Shown piece by piece: positions 11,450 through 23,687 of a stretch of DNA of 64,000 nt. Both the position numbers and the translations under genes were made by a program. The DNA is from Gonatopus flavifemur. Its lineage: Eukaryota; Arthropoda; Insecta; Hymenoptera; Dryinidae. The stretch lies in the NCBI GenBank assembly GCA_018340375.1, contig JAFFJZ010000004.1:23658001-23722000 (forward strand). The letters run 5' to 3'. Position 1 is the first letter of the stretch. Each line of letters opens with the position of its first letter. The notes below the pieces were generated by a model that worked only from the letters and a program-made list of their open reading frames with translations, was not told where the DNA came from and ran no database searches.

Positions 11450-12060
11450 GGTGTGTGCAGGCCTAATCATGGACATTTTTCGGCAAAATCATTCGTTCGC
11501 ACGTAGTTGGGCCTAACTACGCCTGGTCATTCATTTTTCAGCTTCGTCATCACCAAAAAGGCTTCAATTTTGTACCCACGCGAAAACCCCTGATCAAGCT
11601 TAATCGCCTGCGATCATACCGGACAAACCATACTCGCATGTGATCATGCAAAATCTCACCGACTGAGAAGTATTTATACAAAATGACGCTGTGTTGATTT
11701 CTTCATCACGAATACACATGCTTTATCGTGCCAAATCGGCCCCGAACGCATGCGCGTACGCCTGATCACGCGTGATCATGACAGAGACCTGGAAACTAGA
11801 AAATAGAAACGGCATAAGCATAATAAGTAGAAATGATTGACAATAAATGAGTGTTCGATAAAATTGTCAGTTTCATCCCTTCCAGAAAACTTGTTGATCT
11901 TGTATGAATTCCTTATGCACAATGGAGCATAATCAAGCCTGATTGGGCGTGATTGAGCATGATCAGTCCTCATCATGTGGGTACAAAATTGAGGCCTGAC
12001 CACGGCTGATCACGCCTATGCATGAAGCCTGATCAGGCGTAGACAATTTTTCCACGGGAA
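11450..12060. repeat. Cluster of TGATCAGGC / GATCATG words
   Basis: Words such as GCCTGATCACG, TGATCATG and GATCAGGCGT recur in both orientations at 11450-11540, 11590-11650, 11755-11780 and 11930-12045. I see no coding signal. The ends are not defined. Confidence 0.45.
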
Positions 12061-12963
12061 GACTGAGTATCGATTAAGGTATGGACGGTTTTTACAGACG
12101 TCTGCGGTACTTGATCGGTTGAAAGAAAACAAAAAGTTCATCTTCGTGTCTTATTTGATGCTGAATTATGTATATCTCTCTATGATTGAGTAGTTTGTCA
12201 GATAAGTGTGTATTGAATCAACCTAATATTCATTCAATTGATCTAATATCTAATATTTTACAACGAATTTTGTCAGTGACAATTCAAATTTCATTCATTC
12301 ATCAAAAAAATGAGGCTCACAATCACCTGTTTTTGCATCTTGAATTTTGAAGAAAAAAACCGGACAGTATTTTATTCTGAACATCCAATTAGTCTTGAAG
12401 ATGCAGAAGGTTGAATTAGAATGAATCAGTTTCTGCGGCAGCGAAAAAAAAATATTGTACATTGAACATTATATTGTTCCAAAAGAGGTAATGTAATATA
12501 ATCTATGAGATACATTGTTTTAGTGAGAAAATTCCAATAGCGTTTCTGAAATTGAGGATAGAATGTCAGAAATTCATCTTCCCTGCCTGTCCTTTTTTCG
12601 TTTGTCATACAAAATCATAACAAACAAGATATTATTCTGATCATACGGTTAAAATACTTAATGTATATGTACTCTCATCGATATATGATCGTGTGTGTTG
12701 TAGGGTGGAAACTACCAACATATTTTTCGGAAGTGATTTTTTTCAGTTTAAATTATGTCCCTCAATTGTGATGTATCCTTCCCTGGTATATTTTTACACT
12801 CATAAATAATCATCGAATGTTCCACGAAAGTTCCCATCCAACTGTGAAAGGTGAGGAGTAATGTTAATTCAGCAACAAACGTTGATTAAATCGGTCAGCG
12901 AACTTCATTGATTACTTTTTCCGATGTGTCAACGAGGTTTGTATACTTGGTTAGGTGATCACG
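12061..12963. other. No gene or clear repeat seen
   Basis: AT-rich sequence with only short unsupported frames. Confidence 0.5.
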
Positions 12964-13196
12964 GTATCTCCCCTGGTGGATTGTTTTCCACGAGGAATGG
13001 TTGATTCGTCATTGTCGTCATGTGCGATACACTATAATGAGTTGAGTGTTCAATTTTTCAAATTTTCAAGTGAGTCAAAAGTCTAATTTTCCTTCAATCG
13101 CCAAATTTCTTCCGAAAAGTATCTCCCCTGATCATGTTTCCCCTGGCCAACTGAATAACTGCCAGGGAAAACATGAAATATCCAGGGGAGATACGA
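12964..13196. repeat. GTATCTCCCCTGG inverted repeats with an 80-bp hairpin
   Basis: GTATCTCCCCTGG at about 12964 is mirrored at about 13184-13196. Within it, 13118-13196 forms a hairpin: CTCCCCTGATCATGTTTCCC pairs with GGGAAAACATGA...GGGGAG around a loop of about 13 bases. A third copy of the word is at 13338. It may be a small inverted-repeat element, but no target duplication is clear. Confidence 0.5.
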
Positions 13197-13461
13197 AGTG
13201 TGCACAAGAAATTTCACGCAATACGTTCAGCATTATTTCATACAAATTGACATGCAACTATGGATTTCAACACTTAACTTGATTGCAGATCATGTCCATA
13301 TCGAAAAAATTGAGTAGCTCAGAAAGTTTGTATCTTGTATCTCCCCTGGTCTCTTGTGAAATCATAAAGAAAAGGATGAATTGGTTGGCCATCTTCCGGA
13401 CATGAATAAATTACCAATCAATAAACTACTCAATACGACCCGTGTGGAAATTAATTCTGTG

Positions 13462-14165
13462 CGGCACACAGTGGGAAATTTTGGTACATTCATGGACAAA
13501 AATCAGCCTACAACTCAATTTTCATCCGATGCTGATGAATTTCATTTCAGAATACTCAGAGAGGGTTCCCCTTGAACGTATCACTGCGGCATTTCCGTAA
13601 TATTGAACTGAATTAGAGAAGAATTTGAATCAAAATTGAAAAAGAAGATTTGGTGAACGAGTGAATCATTATTTGTCTGAATAGAAACGTTTTTCCTGTT
13701 TTACGTGACGAAACATATATTTCTTCACAAGAAAGTACCAATACTTGTGATGGAGAAGCACAAAATGCTATAAAAATCTGATAGGAATGACATAATCCAC
13801 CCGAAGATCAAGAATTTTTGTGAATAGAAATAACTTCCTCAAAATCAAAGTTGGTTATTAGATAGCAGAAAAGACTCAAGAAAACCGGGACAACTTTATA
13901 TAGCTCCTGACTATTGTAAATTCGAGAATTTTCATCACTAAAAAGCGATGTTTTGCAATATCGATGTTTTTTTTATTGAAAATTTATTGAGTTTCTGTTG
14001 AATTGTATAAATATCGGATTGGTCCAAACAAAAATGCCACAGTGATACGGCAAAGTGGAACTCTTTCTGAGTATTTTAGAAGGAAATTCATCAGTGTCGG
14101 ATGAAAATCGGGTTGTAGGTTGATTTTTGTCAATAAATACACCAAAATTTTCCACTGTGTGGCAG
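13462..14165. mobile_element. Inverted-repeat element with arms of about 160 bp
   Basis: The left arm starts CGGCACACAGTGGGAAATTTT and the right arm ends with its mirrored equivalent (AAAATTTTCCACTGTGTGGC). Both arms include a region that translates to similar peptides (FMDKNQPTTQFSSDADEF on plus, FIDKNQPTTRFSSDTDEF on minus), which is explained by the repeat. The centre has no coding signal. Confidence 0.7.
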
Positions 14166-14189
14166 TTTGGGCCAAACTAGATGTCATCG

Positions 14190-15130
14190 TTTTGTTCCAG
14201 GCCTTATTTTGATTACCCTCATAGGGCCCAGACAGGATTGTCACACACTCGTCTTCAGGGCCTGTATAGTATTCCCAACTTAGGCCTATGTAGGACACCC
14301 ATGATGAAGCTAGTGTAAGCGATGAAACTGGGACCTTTAAAAGGATAATAAATTGTTGCGAATATCATCAAATTGGATAAATATTGCAAGGAGAAAACTT
14401 CCTCAATTGAAAATTGGGCTATCCGAGGCCCTATCTGTACCCAAACCACTCCGACTTGAGTCCAGACAGGGCCTGGAATGAGCCGATTCCAATTTCTATC
14501 CGAGTATTCAACCCAACATTACTTTGTTCATACATTATCGGACTGTATCCAAAAACAGAACAGCCTCATTCAGTCTCGAACTGAACCATACAGTGATGTT
14601 TTTTCCGATTTTTCGACATTGTTCACCGATATTGTGAACACAGTAATCATGGATGAAATATTTTTTTCTGAGACATACACCGCAAAAAGTCGAAATTACC
14701 GATACGATTTCAGTAAATTTGCTTTTCAAAGTAGGTTTATATTCAAAGAAGGAATTAATATAAGGGCAAGGCCCTATGCAGGCTGTAGTTGGGTGCATTC
14801 AGATTTTCGGAACGGGAAAAACGTTGGAAATACAGCTTGGCCCTACGTGGGTGGTATACAGGTATGCCTAAATCAAGATCTTCGGGAGAATACGGGAAGC
14901 CTTCCAAGGCCCTATTGAGGCTGCAGTTGTTGTGCCTAGATTTTTAAAACCGGGGGAAAAATGGTAATGCAGCGTGGCCCCATATGGGCTTCACATGGGT
15001 GTCCCTAACTTAGAGAAATCAGGCTGAGTATCAGCGAACCGACTAGGCCCCTCAATGGCTAAGGTTAGGACGTCCTAAGTTTGGATACCCAATATAAGCC
15101 CATACGGGGCCTATATTCAAAACAGGACAT
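14190..15130. repeat. Cluster of GGGCCCTATG / CCTAAGTTTGG-type words
   Basis: Degenerate words (TAGGGCCC, AGGCCTATG, GGCCCTACGTGGG, CCCATACGGGGCC, GTGTCCCTAACTT) occur in both orientations. A 146-codon frame at 14478-14918 crosses the cluster but has no recognisable domain. The same word family appears at 51200-51830. Confidence 0.45.
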
Positions 15131-15569
15131 ATCGTGAATCCAATATATTTCCTTGTTTGCCATAAGACCGTGGATTTCACACCTTTTAACTGAGAATCAC
15201 CCATGTATGAAATAAGAGAAAAAATTACCAATTTCGAAATCACTTTGTTTTTCTAGATAAATCAAGCGTTTCCTTAAGAATATTCAATTAAATATTCTAT
15301 TGGTCTCAGAAATTCTCTCTTTCACGGTGTAACAAAAAAATATCAACTCATTTCATTATGAAGTTGTTTTCAACCAATTTTTTAAAGTATTCCTCCTTGA
15401 TATTGCATACGTAATTGCATACGCAATTCACACATAATCTTACCCACTTACATCATTTTATCTGTAGGTGTCACCCAAGCTACGGGTAAAATGTTTATTG
15501 ATTATTCAAATAATTGGATAATTTTATTGAATATTTGATCAAATTAGATCTTTTTTACTGTAGATAACA

Positions 15570-18040
15570 ATGGCATCTGAATCAGCGAAACCAAAGAAGC
15601 GTAAAAGATCTGCAGCTTCAACAATAGAGGAAGCTGTTGCTGATGTGATCGAGAAAGGGCAGTCCATGAATAAATCTGCCCTCTTCTTTAAGATATCAAG
15701 AACTCACTTGACTAGAATAGTTAAGAAAGTAAAGTTCTCTAACGAGTCATCATACAAACATGACTCTAATATAAGTGAGAAACGTATTTTTACTGTGGAA
15801 CAAGAAGTCATGCTCGCGAATTATTTAAAAACTGCATGTGTTATTATTGTTGCCACGAGCCGCAAAACGAGCCGTAACGAATTTTAGATTTAAAATTATC
15901 TGGATTGAAAGTGAACTCAAACGGACGTCAGTCGTTGATTTCATAACGTTGATTTTTAGTTGAAATTTGATAGAGAAATAGACGACCAGAAATTACGTTT
16001 TGATGACGTGTAATTTAGACTAATATCCAAAAATAACCATGAAACGACGTCTTCAAAAAACGTGTTTTGAACGGGTTTGAATCACGCGTTTAAAATGTGT
16101 TTACAACACCTCGTGTTTGAACTTCAATTGAAGATATTCTGCTAAAAATGTCGAACGAAACTGAACAATGGTTAAAATTTCAACAAAGAACAAGATAGTA
16201 AATGGTGTGGCATACTTTCCAAATTCTATCATAGTCAGAAATACTGTTGTTCTCGATATTGAATGAAAAGTTCCCAAAATAATTTGTTGGATTCAATTCA
16301 CGTTTTAGAACCATAATTAGGATATGTCAATATTTTACGTCTTTCAAACGATGTTCAAACCGTCGATATGACGTTATTTTATGGTTGAAAAACACGTGAT
16401 CTGCCGCGACATTTTTACGTTGAATCAACGAAAGAATATTACTAATTCACAACGTGTGGTTATTGACTGCTTTTGACGTTTTTGAAACGTGCGTGTGTTT
16501 ACTGGGATAGACCCTCAACTGAATTCCAAGGTGTGAACTGGAATATAACTTTATGGATAAGAGTTTTCAATTAGTTTATATTCGAGCCGATTTCGAGCCG
16601 ACATTTCGAGCTGGACCTATACTGTTTGATGTATGAATCGGTTGAAAATTCAAATCCACGGAACTGTGCATTATTATGAACTCCCAAACCAAAGTATAGG
16701 AACATTCAACCAAGTATTGAGACAATTTTTACGTCTTATAGTCCTAACTAAATCCAGTGGAAATCTAAAGCTCGTTACAGCTCGTTTTGCGGCTCGCGGC
16801 AACACTATGTGTTATGGATTTACAAGACAGCAAACCAAAACCTGGCATTTGATTATGCAAAAGCGAATTCTATCTGTCCAAGTAAATGGGAGGACTCTCA
16901 AAGTGCTGAAAGTACTTCACTTTCCAGAGCAACTAGTTTTAATGAAACTAATGTAAGTGAGTTTTTTGAGGAGCTTACTGATGTTTTTACAAGATTTGAT
17001 TTTCCGGCGCACATGATATTCAATGTAGATGGAACAGGCTGCAGCACTGTGACCAATCCTCCTAAGATTATTGCTGAAAAAAAATCAAAACAAGTCGGAC
17101 AAGTAACATCAGGTGAACGAGGAACTTTGGTGACAACTTTATTTTCCATCAATGCTGCTGGTACTTTTTTACCATCAATTTTTGTCCTCTCGCGAGTGAA
17201 CTACAAAGACATCATGTTGAATAATGGTCACTGAGAATATCTATCGAACTGAAAACAATACATATATATTTGTTGCATAGTTTGAATACGTACATCGAGC
17301 GAAGTGACGAAACGTACCGCTAGGCGGCTGTGTGTATGCGTGCCTTCTCAAGAATCAATTCATATTTAAGCCTTATATGTGTATTTTTGTGTCGCTTCAA
17401 ACTTTCACATGTACATATTTGAAACTAATGATGGAGACTGGATTCAGTGTCAAAATTGTGAAGAATGGGATCATGAGGCGTGTGCGGATGTTCCTGAATG
17501 CTCTGACAATTATATTTGTGATCGCTACGAGATTAGATAATTTTAAAAATTACTTTTCTTCTTTTTTTCTATAAGCGTCCGGTACTAGGTGCCACTTTCC
17601 AAACTCGTCAATTTGTAGTATTAAATATAAATATATTATTATTATCACTTATTGTATTACTAAAAACTGTCAAAAGTTTATTATAAAAATAAAAATATTG
17701 AAGTTCTTATGTATTTTATTTTTTTATGAACCGTCAGCCTTGAGTGTCCGGTACTGGGAGACTTCCCCCTATCTATCAGCTTTCACTCCTCACAATATCA
17801 CACAAGGCTTTCTCAAAACAGGCATTCATCCCTTGAACTTAAATATATTCAAAGATGAATATTTCCTATCATCATTTGTGATTGATATATCTGAACCATC
17901 TGCAGGAGTCGATAGTGATGAAGGAAATAATAATAGCAATGTGGATGAAACAGAAGAGGATTTGCTTCCTACGCCTTCACCTCTAATTTCTGGAACTTCC
18001 AAGACACAAACTATTTTTGCCGAAAATGTTTCTGTGTTTT
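15570..18040 (+). pseudogene. pogo/Tigger-type (CENP-B-like) transposase pseudogene
   Basis: The N-terminal block (15570-15844, MASESAKPKKRKRS...) has a psq-type helix-turn-helix (AVADVIEKGQSMNKSALFF, then SRTHLTRIVKKV). It is cut by the hAT-like element at 15845-16807. The DDE_1-type core resumes at 16816 (DYAKANSICPSKW, FNVDGTG, NPPKIIAEKKSKQVGQVTSG, ERGTLVTTLFSINAAG) and ends at a stop near 17234; the usual NVDETG motif has lost its glutamate. The central catalytic part is missing. A PHD-like cysteine block (DWIQCQNCEEWDHEACADV, about 17430-17540) comes next, followed by the family's C-terminal motif (AFTPHNITQGFLKTGIHPLN, about 17783-17845) and an acidic tail. Finding the zinc block upstream of AFTP is out of order, so the copy is rearranged or two copies overlap. 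I could not place its terminal repeats. Confidence 0.8.
15845..16807. mobile_element. hAT-like non-autonomous element with 8-bp duplication
   Basis: The left end TATTGTTGCCACGAGCCGCA and the right end, reverse-complemented TAGTGTTGCCGCGAGCCGCA, match over about 36 bp. The 8-bp direct repeat TGTGTTAT flanks it exactly (15837-15844 and 16808-16815), the length expected for hAT insertions. The 963-bp interior holds AAACGTG/CGTTTCAA-type words in both orientations and no transposase. It splits the pogo-type gene. Confidence 0.85.
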
Positions 18041-19444
18041 TTAAATTATTTATTTTCATTTTTAATGGTTAATTATTCTGTTTTATTTTCATTAATATTA
18101 TATTAGTTCTTGTGAAGAATAATTAGCATTACATGAGTTCCTTTAAAGATACCTAGTCATTTTACAAAGACTCAAACGGCTGAGTGTATAAGTTTCTTAG
18201 ATTTAAGAAAATATTTACCCAGAGTTTCCATTATATGAACGATTTATAATTATATAAGATATAAAATTATATCTTGAGATTATATCTTTGTTAATTTGGA
18301 ATTCTAGTTCTGTACGAAAAAAACTGGCTCTCTCAAGGCCTATGTGTTATGAAAGAGCCGAATTTCATAATTTTCATAAATCATTACAAATCAAAAAATA
18401 TCTTTTATTTTGGAGAATATGCCATGTTGTAAGAAAGGGAAGCTAAATCAATCGAAATTGAAATTCGAATTGAACTGCAGGTGAATTGAGTCGAGAAGGA
18501 AGTTACAATTCGAAACAAAGGTTTCGGATTAGGCTCTTCAATAATCTGTTCAAAGCAGCTTTGTTTAAATAACTACAATTAATAATCAATGAATTTTTTA
18601 ACACTACTATTCTTACAAAACTTCACTAAAATAATCACTCTCACTCTTGCATTCAAAAAATTATAATGTTTGCTGCAGTGAAACTTAGAGGCAACGAGCC
18701 GTTGCCAAGCGCTCGCGGAGACACGAGGAGCAAGAATCAAAGAAACTCTTTGAAACAAAGGAATTAGTACGAATTCAATATTCTCTTGATGAGAATCACG
18801 CGAGTATACAAATACTGCACCTATGCAGTCTTCCACGAGTGTATGATAAGAAAATTTATGCGAAAATAAATCATGAGTAAGATTTCACTAATCGAACTTA
18901 GTTCTATATAGAAAGTGCACAAGCGTTTCCGAGCGCTTCGCAACGACTGGTGTTACCAAGCCAATTCAACATTATCTTGCCCTTTAAAAAGAAGAGTAAA
19001 CATGAAGAGGCATAGAAATATGAAGAAAGTATACAAATTAGCAAGAAGTACTGTCGATCATGACATACTCCGAAACAGAAGTAGAATTCGCGACTCATTG
19101 AAATTTGCATACTTTTGATGATGAATATTTTTTTTCCGGAACACATGTCATTACTCACATCAATGAATAAAAAAATACTCACTACACTGATTTCCTCATT
19201 TATTCATTTACTTTAATATTCTTTGTCCCTTTTTTTAAAACTGGCTCTTTCATGCCACCCGTCCCCTACTAATCTATCTAAAATCAAAGCTGGAAATCCG
19301 CATGTATTGAAAATACATTTGATTTGAGGTGATCCTATTTTCATTGCTATAAATAAAAACAGAAAGATCACAGGTTCAATTGCTCTAAACCTCTGTGATA
19401 GAGGCTGGATACGGTTTGATTAGGTCGGACCATTGGAACTCCTT
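18041..19444. other. No gene seen; possible inverted-repeat element 18350-19255
   Basis: TGAAAGAGCC at about 18350 is mirrored by GGCTCTTTCATGCC at 19243-19256. An internal inverted pair lies at about 18700-18725 (GTTGCCAAGCGCTCGCG) and 18925-18955 (CGAGCGCTTCGCAACGA). This suggests an old element, but no flanking duplication or coding signal supports it. Confidence 0.35.
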
Positions 19445-19762
19445 CCCAAGTAGCATCGGAATATACTATGAATGTTCTGTGAATATTCGAAGTATATTCT
19501 ATGCACATTCCAATGAGACCGTTTTATAGATACTATGCACATTCATCGAACGTATGTAATCGAATATACGATGGTACGTCAATCGAACGTCGATTGAATG
19601 AATATCGTACATTCCGAATGTACTATGTACGTACTAAGTATATTTCAAACAGTCTCATTCGAATATTCTATGAACGTTCACTATATGTTCTTCGTATCTC
19701 ATTCGTACATTCTATGAACGTTTCTATTTCGTATATACTTTGAACTTCTGTTGCTGCTTGGG
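19445..19762. mobile_element. Non-autonomous element, ends CCCAAGTAGCA, 2-bp duplication TT
   Basis: The left end is CCCAAGTAGCATC and the right end, reverse-complemented, CCCAAGCAGCAAC. TT flanks both sides (19443-19444 and 19763-19764). The interior is a series of ATTCTATGAACGTTC / GAACGTACATTC-type words in both orientations. Confidence 0.75.
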
Positions 19763-20331
19763 TTTACTACTTCCATCGGAAGGAACTTTTAGAAGATACA
19801 TCCCTTGAAGACTGGATGTATTGTACCCAGTAACAGTTTTATTAAGTATATATAAATTCTAGAAGAATCAATGGGTGTTCTACAACCATGGATCATGATT
19901 GAATTCTCACCTGTCTGAAAAAGATAACATTACTTCAATGCGCGTACATGTCGATGCATTCAAAAATGAGATATTCCATGAAAGTTGTATGATGATCGAA
20001 TACAGACAATAGAACAAGATCTATCATTCAATCGTTTACGTGCAATTTTAGACAATTGTTAATATATTGTATTTATCAACGGTATGTACAGTGTGTCCCA
20101 GAATTCATCATTCGTATCCCTGTGGCATATTTTGCAGTCAAAATGCAATTTCCTGTTCGGAAACATTCAATTTGGAACTTAGTTCTTGATATATAAGCAT
20201 TTTGAATCTTATTCCCTTCAGATCCAGATCACTGCGAAGCATACTTGAGCTGGGCACCATTGGCTGAGTTGGAAAACGGCGGATTTCTAGATAAAAGTAT
20301 CCCATCATTTTTCAATTCTTTCTAGAGATCC

Positions 20332-21419
20332 CCCTGGTGAAAGGGAAGCGTGCCATGAAGAGTAACGGAAGCGTAAGAATGTTTCAAGTGACTTTTCTAA
20401 TACTTTTTACACACTTCCTATTCACTCTCCAATTACGCTTCCGTGTGTAAAGCCCGGTTTCTATGAAATTGGTGTTCCTTCCCATACGCTTTGCACATTT
20501 CAAATATACGTTAGAATTACTCTCAGTGTCCCACTTGACGCTCGGTATACGCTCAAATCCACGTTCCAAATACTTTCCAACTACACTGAGAGAAAAAATT
20601 TCCGGGAACAATAAAACATTTAGTTGAATAGTCGCCATAAGATACTTAATTGATTTGAATAAACTTTCATTGACTCAATTAAATAACTGTTTCAATTGTT
20701 AAAATATTTCATACCAGTCATAAGACTGATTACTTCAAGATGATGATGATGATGATGAATCGGATTGGCATGATTCTCAACGTATCTGTCATTGAAAATT
20801 TCAAGAATCGCGATGGCGTTTTTACATCAGCGATCAATTTCTTCTCTATGCGCACGATGATACAACTTCTATTAGGTGTATAATTTAATTTTTCACTTTT
20901 CTCCACAAAAAATATCTTATATCATAAAATAAATAAAAACCGGGTCTATCCTCAAGTTCAAAACGTCCAACCACGTTTTAATTATTTCAGTTTTGGACAA
21001 GTGAAAGGTGCATGCAAAAATAAATAACTATGCATGAATTGTGGTCAAGATTACCAGCTGAAAAATTCCAAAGATCCAAATAGAGCCAAACCCAGATGCG
21101 AGTGTAAAATGACATCTATAAATTATGGCGGGAACCATTGACCGATCTCAATGGATTACAGCAAATACAAGAACAATAAAATCGTAATGGAAAAAAAGTG
21201 CACACTATGATGTTTATAATCATATGAGATGAAGAAGCAATTCAAAGTATTCAGAGAGTGCGATAGACCAACTCAAAACAATGCTAATGAGGAGGTAATT
21301 CACCGTAATACATCAGAGATAACTACTCCATCAAGGTTTATGTCAGATAAAAATACAACGCACCCAACAGGATCACGCTTGCACTCTCGTCGCGACCCAA
21401 CGTTTCATTTTCACCAGGG
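20332..21419. mobile_element. Composite of broken inverted-repeat elements (CCCTGGTGAAA ends)
   Basis: CCCTGGTGAAAGGGAAGCG at 20332 and its mirrored CATTTTCACCAGGG ending at 21419 bound the stretch. The first 250 bp carry GAAGCGT/ACGCTTCC words, the same family as 30758-31264. A second left end (CACTGAGAGAAAAAATTTCC, about 20586) and a LINE 3' remnant lie inside. The outer dinucleotides differ (cc and tg), so the two ends may belong to different insertions. Confidence 0.45.
20712..20758 (+). mobile_element. LINE 3'-end remnant with (TGA)n tail
   Basis: ACCAGTCATAAGACTGATTA followed by CTTCAAG and five or more GAT repeats matches the 3' end of the LINE at 47920-50144. It interrupts an inverted-repeat element. 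Confidence 0.7.
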
Positions 21420-22932
21420 TGCTGTTAGAGGTGTCTTTTAGAGAATTTTGCTCCAAGGCTCTCTTATTTGTGGAGGGAAAGAAATCCGTAACTCGAAAAA
21501 ATAAAGATGAAGGCTTCAATCATGAAGCTATCCGTTGTTATTACAATCCTACGCGGATAGTTTACACAACAAGAAAACCGTTTTGACATGAAATGATTTC
21601 CACTCTATTTCATTATCATACCCGTTGTCGGTAGCTATTTGACATGACTGGGAGAGGGTTCAACAGAATAATATTCCTCTTCGAATGCATTATGCAATGT
21701 TTATTCATAACCCAACCCTTTGTATACAACATTATCAACGACTTCATCAAAGTTATAAATGTTAGATCAATAAATGATTTACTAATTCGACGAAATTTCA
21801 TTTTTGCCTGGAAAAATATGATAAGTCAACATGAGTTTTCCAATTTTCTTCAACTGAAATTTCGTAGATTATGAAGAATGTAAACAATTATTATCAAATT
21901 TACATAGTCAAATACTATAACGTCAGTCTAATATCCCAGTACGTGTCTCCTATTGTTTTGCTGATTGTACATCGCAGTAAACCCTAACCTATTTATTCTC
22001 ACAGCTGGTGAATTGCGCTAACAGCTCTGTTTAACTATTCCAAGAACGTGTCTCGCTGGAAACTAGAGAGGAGTGAAGAGGCTGAGATCTGCAGTGGGAG
22101 GAGGAAGGATAAGGTCAGTCAGGTCGACAGCAATTCGATTTTAAAGTGATGTAACAATGAATGTCGCTCAAGCCTTAAAGATCACGAATCTCGAATTTGA
22201 TGGCAGGTCATATAAAATGGTATTCGTTTTCGAAATGGATTAAATTTATGAAAATATTCGTTGTAATTATACAATACACTTTTAGAATAATTTGTCAGAT
22301 AATTTTTCATATATGTATATATGCATATGAAGAAAATATGGTCCAAAGTTGCACGTAAGAGATAGAATATGAGAGATTCAACGTTATTGTCTGTGTTTAA
22401 TCTTCTGAGAGTTATTCACGACGAAAGTAGTAAAAGAATTCCAATGGTCAGACGTAATCAAACTGTATCGGGGTTCCGTTTCTGCTGCTATTTTCAGGTT
22501 TCTAGCCTCTTTTGTCTTCCCTTGCGTTCTTGCACTAGCTATTAAGAGGATACCAGAGTTACCATCTGATCATATTGGTTAGAAGAAGACAAACCTATAC
22601 AATAGAAAAAGAGGTCTGAAGCAAACGCTGGTATCCTCTTTTAATATTTAAACATTCATCCAAGATCTCTGTGAATTCGGTTCAATAACTAAATTTGGTA
22701 TTCGCATTATTAACGAAATACACTGTTGAAAAAACTGAACACCGGATTGATGGACTTATATATACACACACCGAGATTGTGTAGAGATTATACTTAATTC
22801 GGCGTTAATTTCCAAAATGCAAAACAAGTCTGAGTGAAGTCAACACAAATCAGGAATAAAATTTCAACACAGAATTGATGGGCGCACATATACACACTGA
22901 AAAGTGATCATAGGAGGTGAAATTTCTAACGT
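21420..22932. other. No gene seen; one small inverted repeat
   Basis: The only structure is at about 22552-22644, where TTAAGAGGATACCAG is mirrored by CTGGTATCCTCTTTTAA, a mini inverted-repeat element of about 92 bp. Imperfect direct repeats (ATTGATGG...ATATACACAC) lie at about 22745 and 22875. Confidence 0.4.
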
Positions 22933-22936
22933 GTAT

Positions 22937-23640
22937 GGGTCATTCCATATAAAAACACCAGACCGCTAAAGCTGCACTATTTTAGATTTTCGTCGTACTT
23001 GGTAGAAAATCTTCTCTGAGGTGTAAGAAAAGAAACTTCACGGCCATTTGATTTTTATATTTTGTCAGATCCATTTCAAACCAATGAACACACTTCGAAA
23101 GTGCTGTTTTTGAGCCCTTGTGTTTTTGACTGCCAATTTTTCTAAATGAGAGATATTTCAACGTTCAGGGTGGCATTTTGAAGCTGAAAGATAGCAATTG
23201 CTCTGAAAAGTATCAAAAGTGACTCCTCACACAGCACAGAAAGTTCTTCGAACGTTTTGAAAACGTGCTCTTGGTTTTGCGTGTTTTGGTCCCGCTGAAG
23301 CAAGCTTTACAAACGTTTAGAGTACCTTCCTATTTGATATCCTTGAATACGTTCTAAGCACGTTCTTTTGATCTACTACCAGACGTTCTCATCATGTCTT
23401 CTAAACGTACTTTCATGAAAACTAACCTTGAAAAACCACAAAGTCACACGGGGACATAGATAGAACTAACCGAGACATTTGCATGTCCCTGGGACATACA
23501 TGCGACGTTTTTAGAACATCCTGAGACGTTATTTGCACGTTCTCTGTGAAATCAAGCACGTCTTCTGAACGTTCAGGAAACCTCCCGGTGCTGTATGGGT
23601 CAATAGGTACCCCCAAAAAATAGCAGTGTCGCAAATTAAC
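22937..23640 (+). repeat. Left inverted-repeat arm of the GGGTCATTCC transposon
   Basis: Shared blocks with the right arm include TTTTGTCAGATCCATT, AACGTTCAGGGTGGCATTTT and TACCCCCAAAAAATAGC. The arm is interrupted by the element at 23231-23594. About 70 bp near 23000 is absent from the right arm. Confidence 0.75.
23231..23594. mobile_element. Non-autonomous element, ends ACAGCAC, GAACGT words
   Basis: The left end ACAGCACAGAAAG mirrors the right end CCTCCCGGTGCTGT. The interior repeats GAACGTTTTGAAAACGTGC and TCTGAACGTTC-type words in both orientations. It interrupts the left arm of the surrounding transposon. The flanking dinucleotides are ambiguous (CA and TA). A related patch lies at 53240-53640. 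Confidence 0.6.
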
Positions 23641-23687
23641 TTATTCACGATCATCAGAGTTGATAAGTGCGAATGAACTAAATGATA

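Noticed and set aside
14478..14918. 146-codon plus frame
   Set aside because: It crosses a degenerate GGCCC word cluster, and the peptide shows no recognisable domain.
20874..20888. TTAGGTGTATAA as a solo end of the second mariner
   Set aside because: Only about 12 bp match the mariner end at 54021 and the sequence diverges at once; it could be chance.
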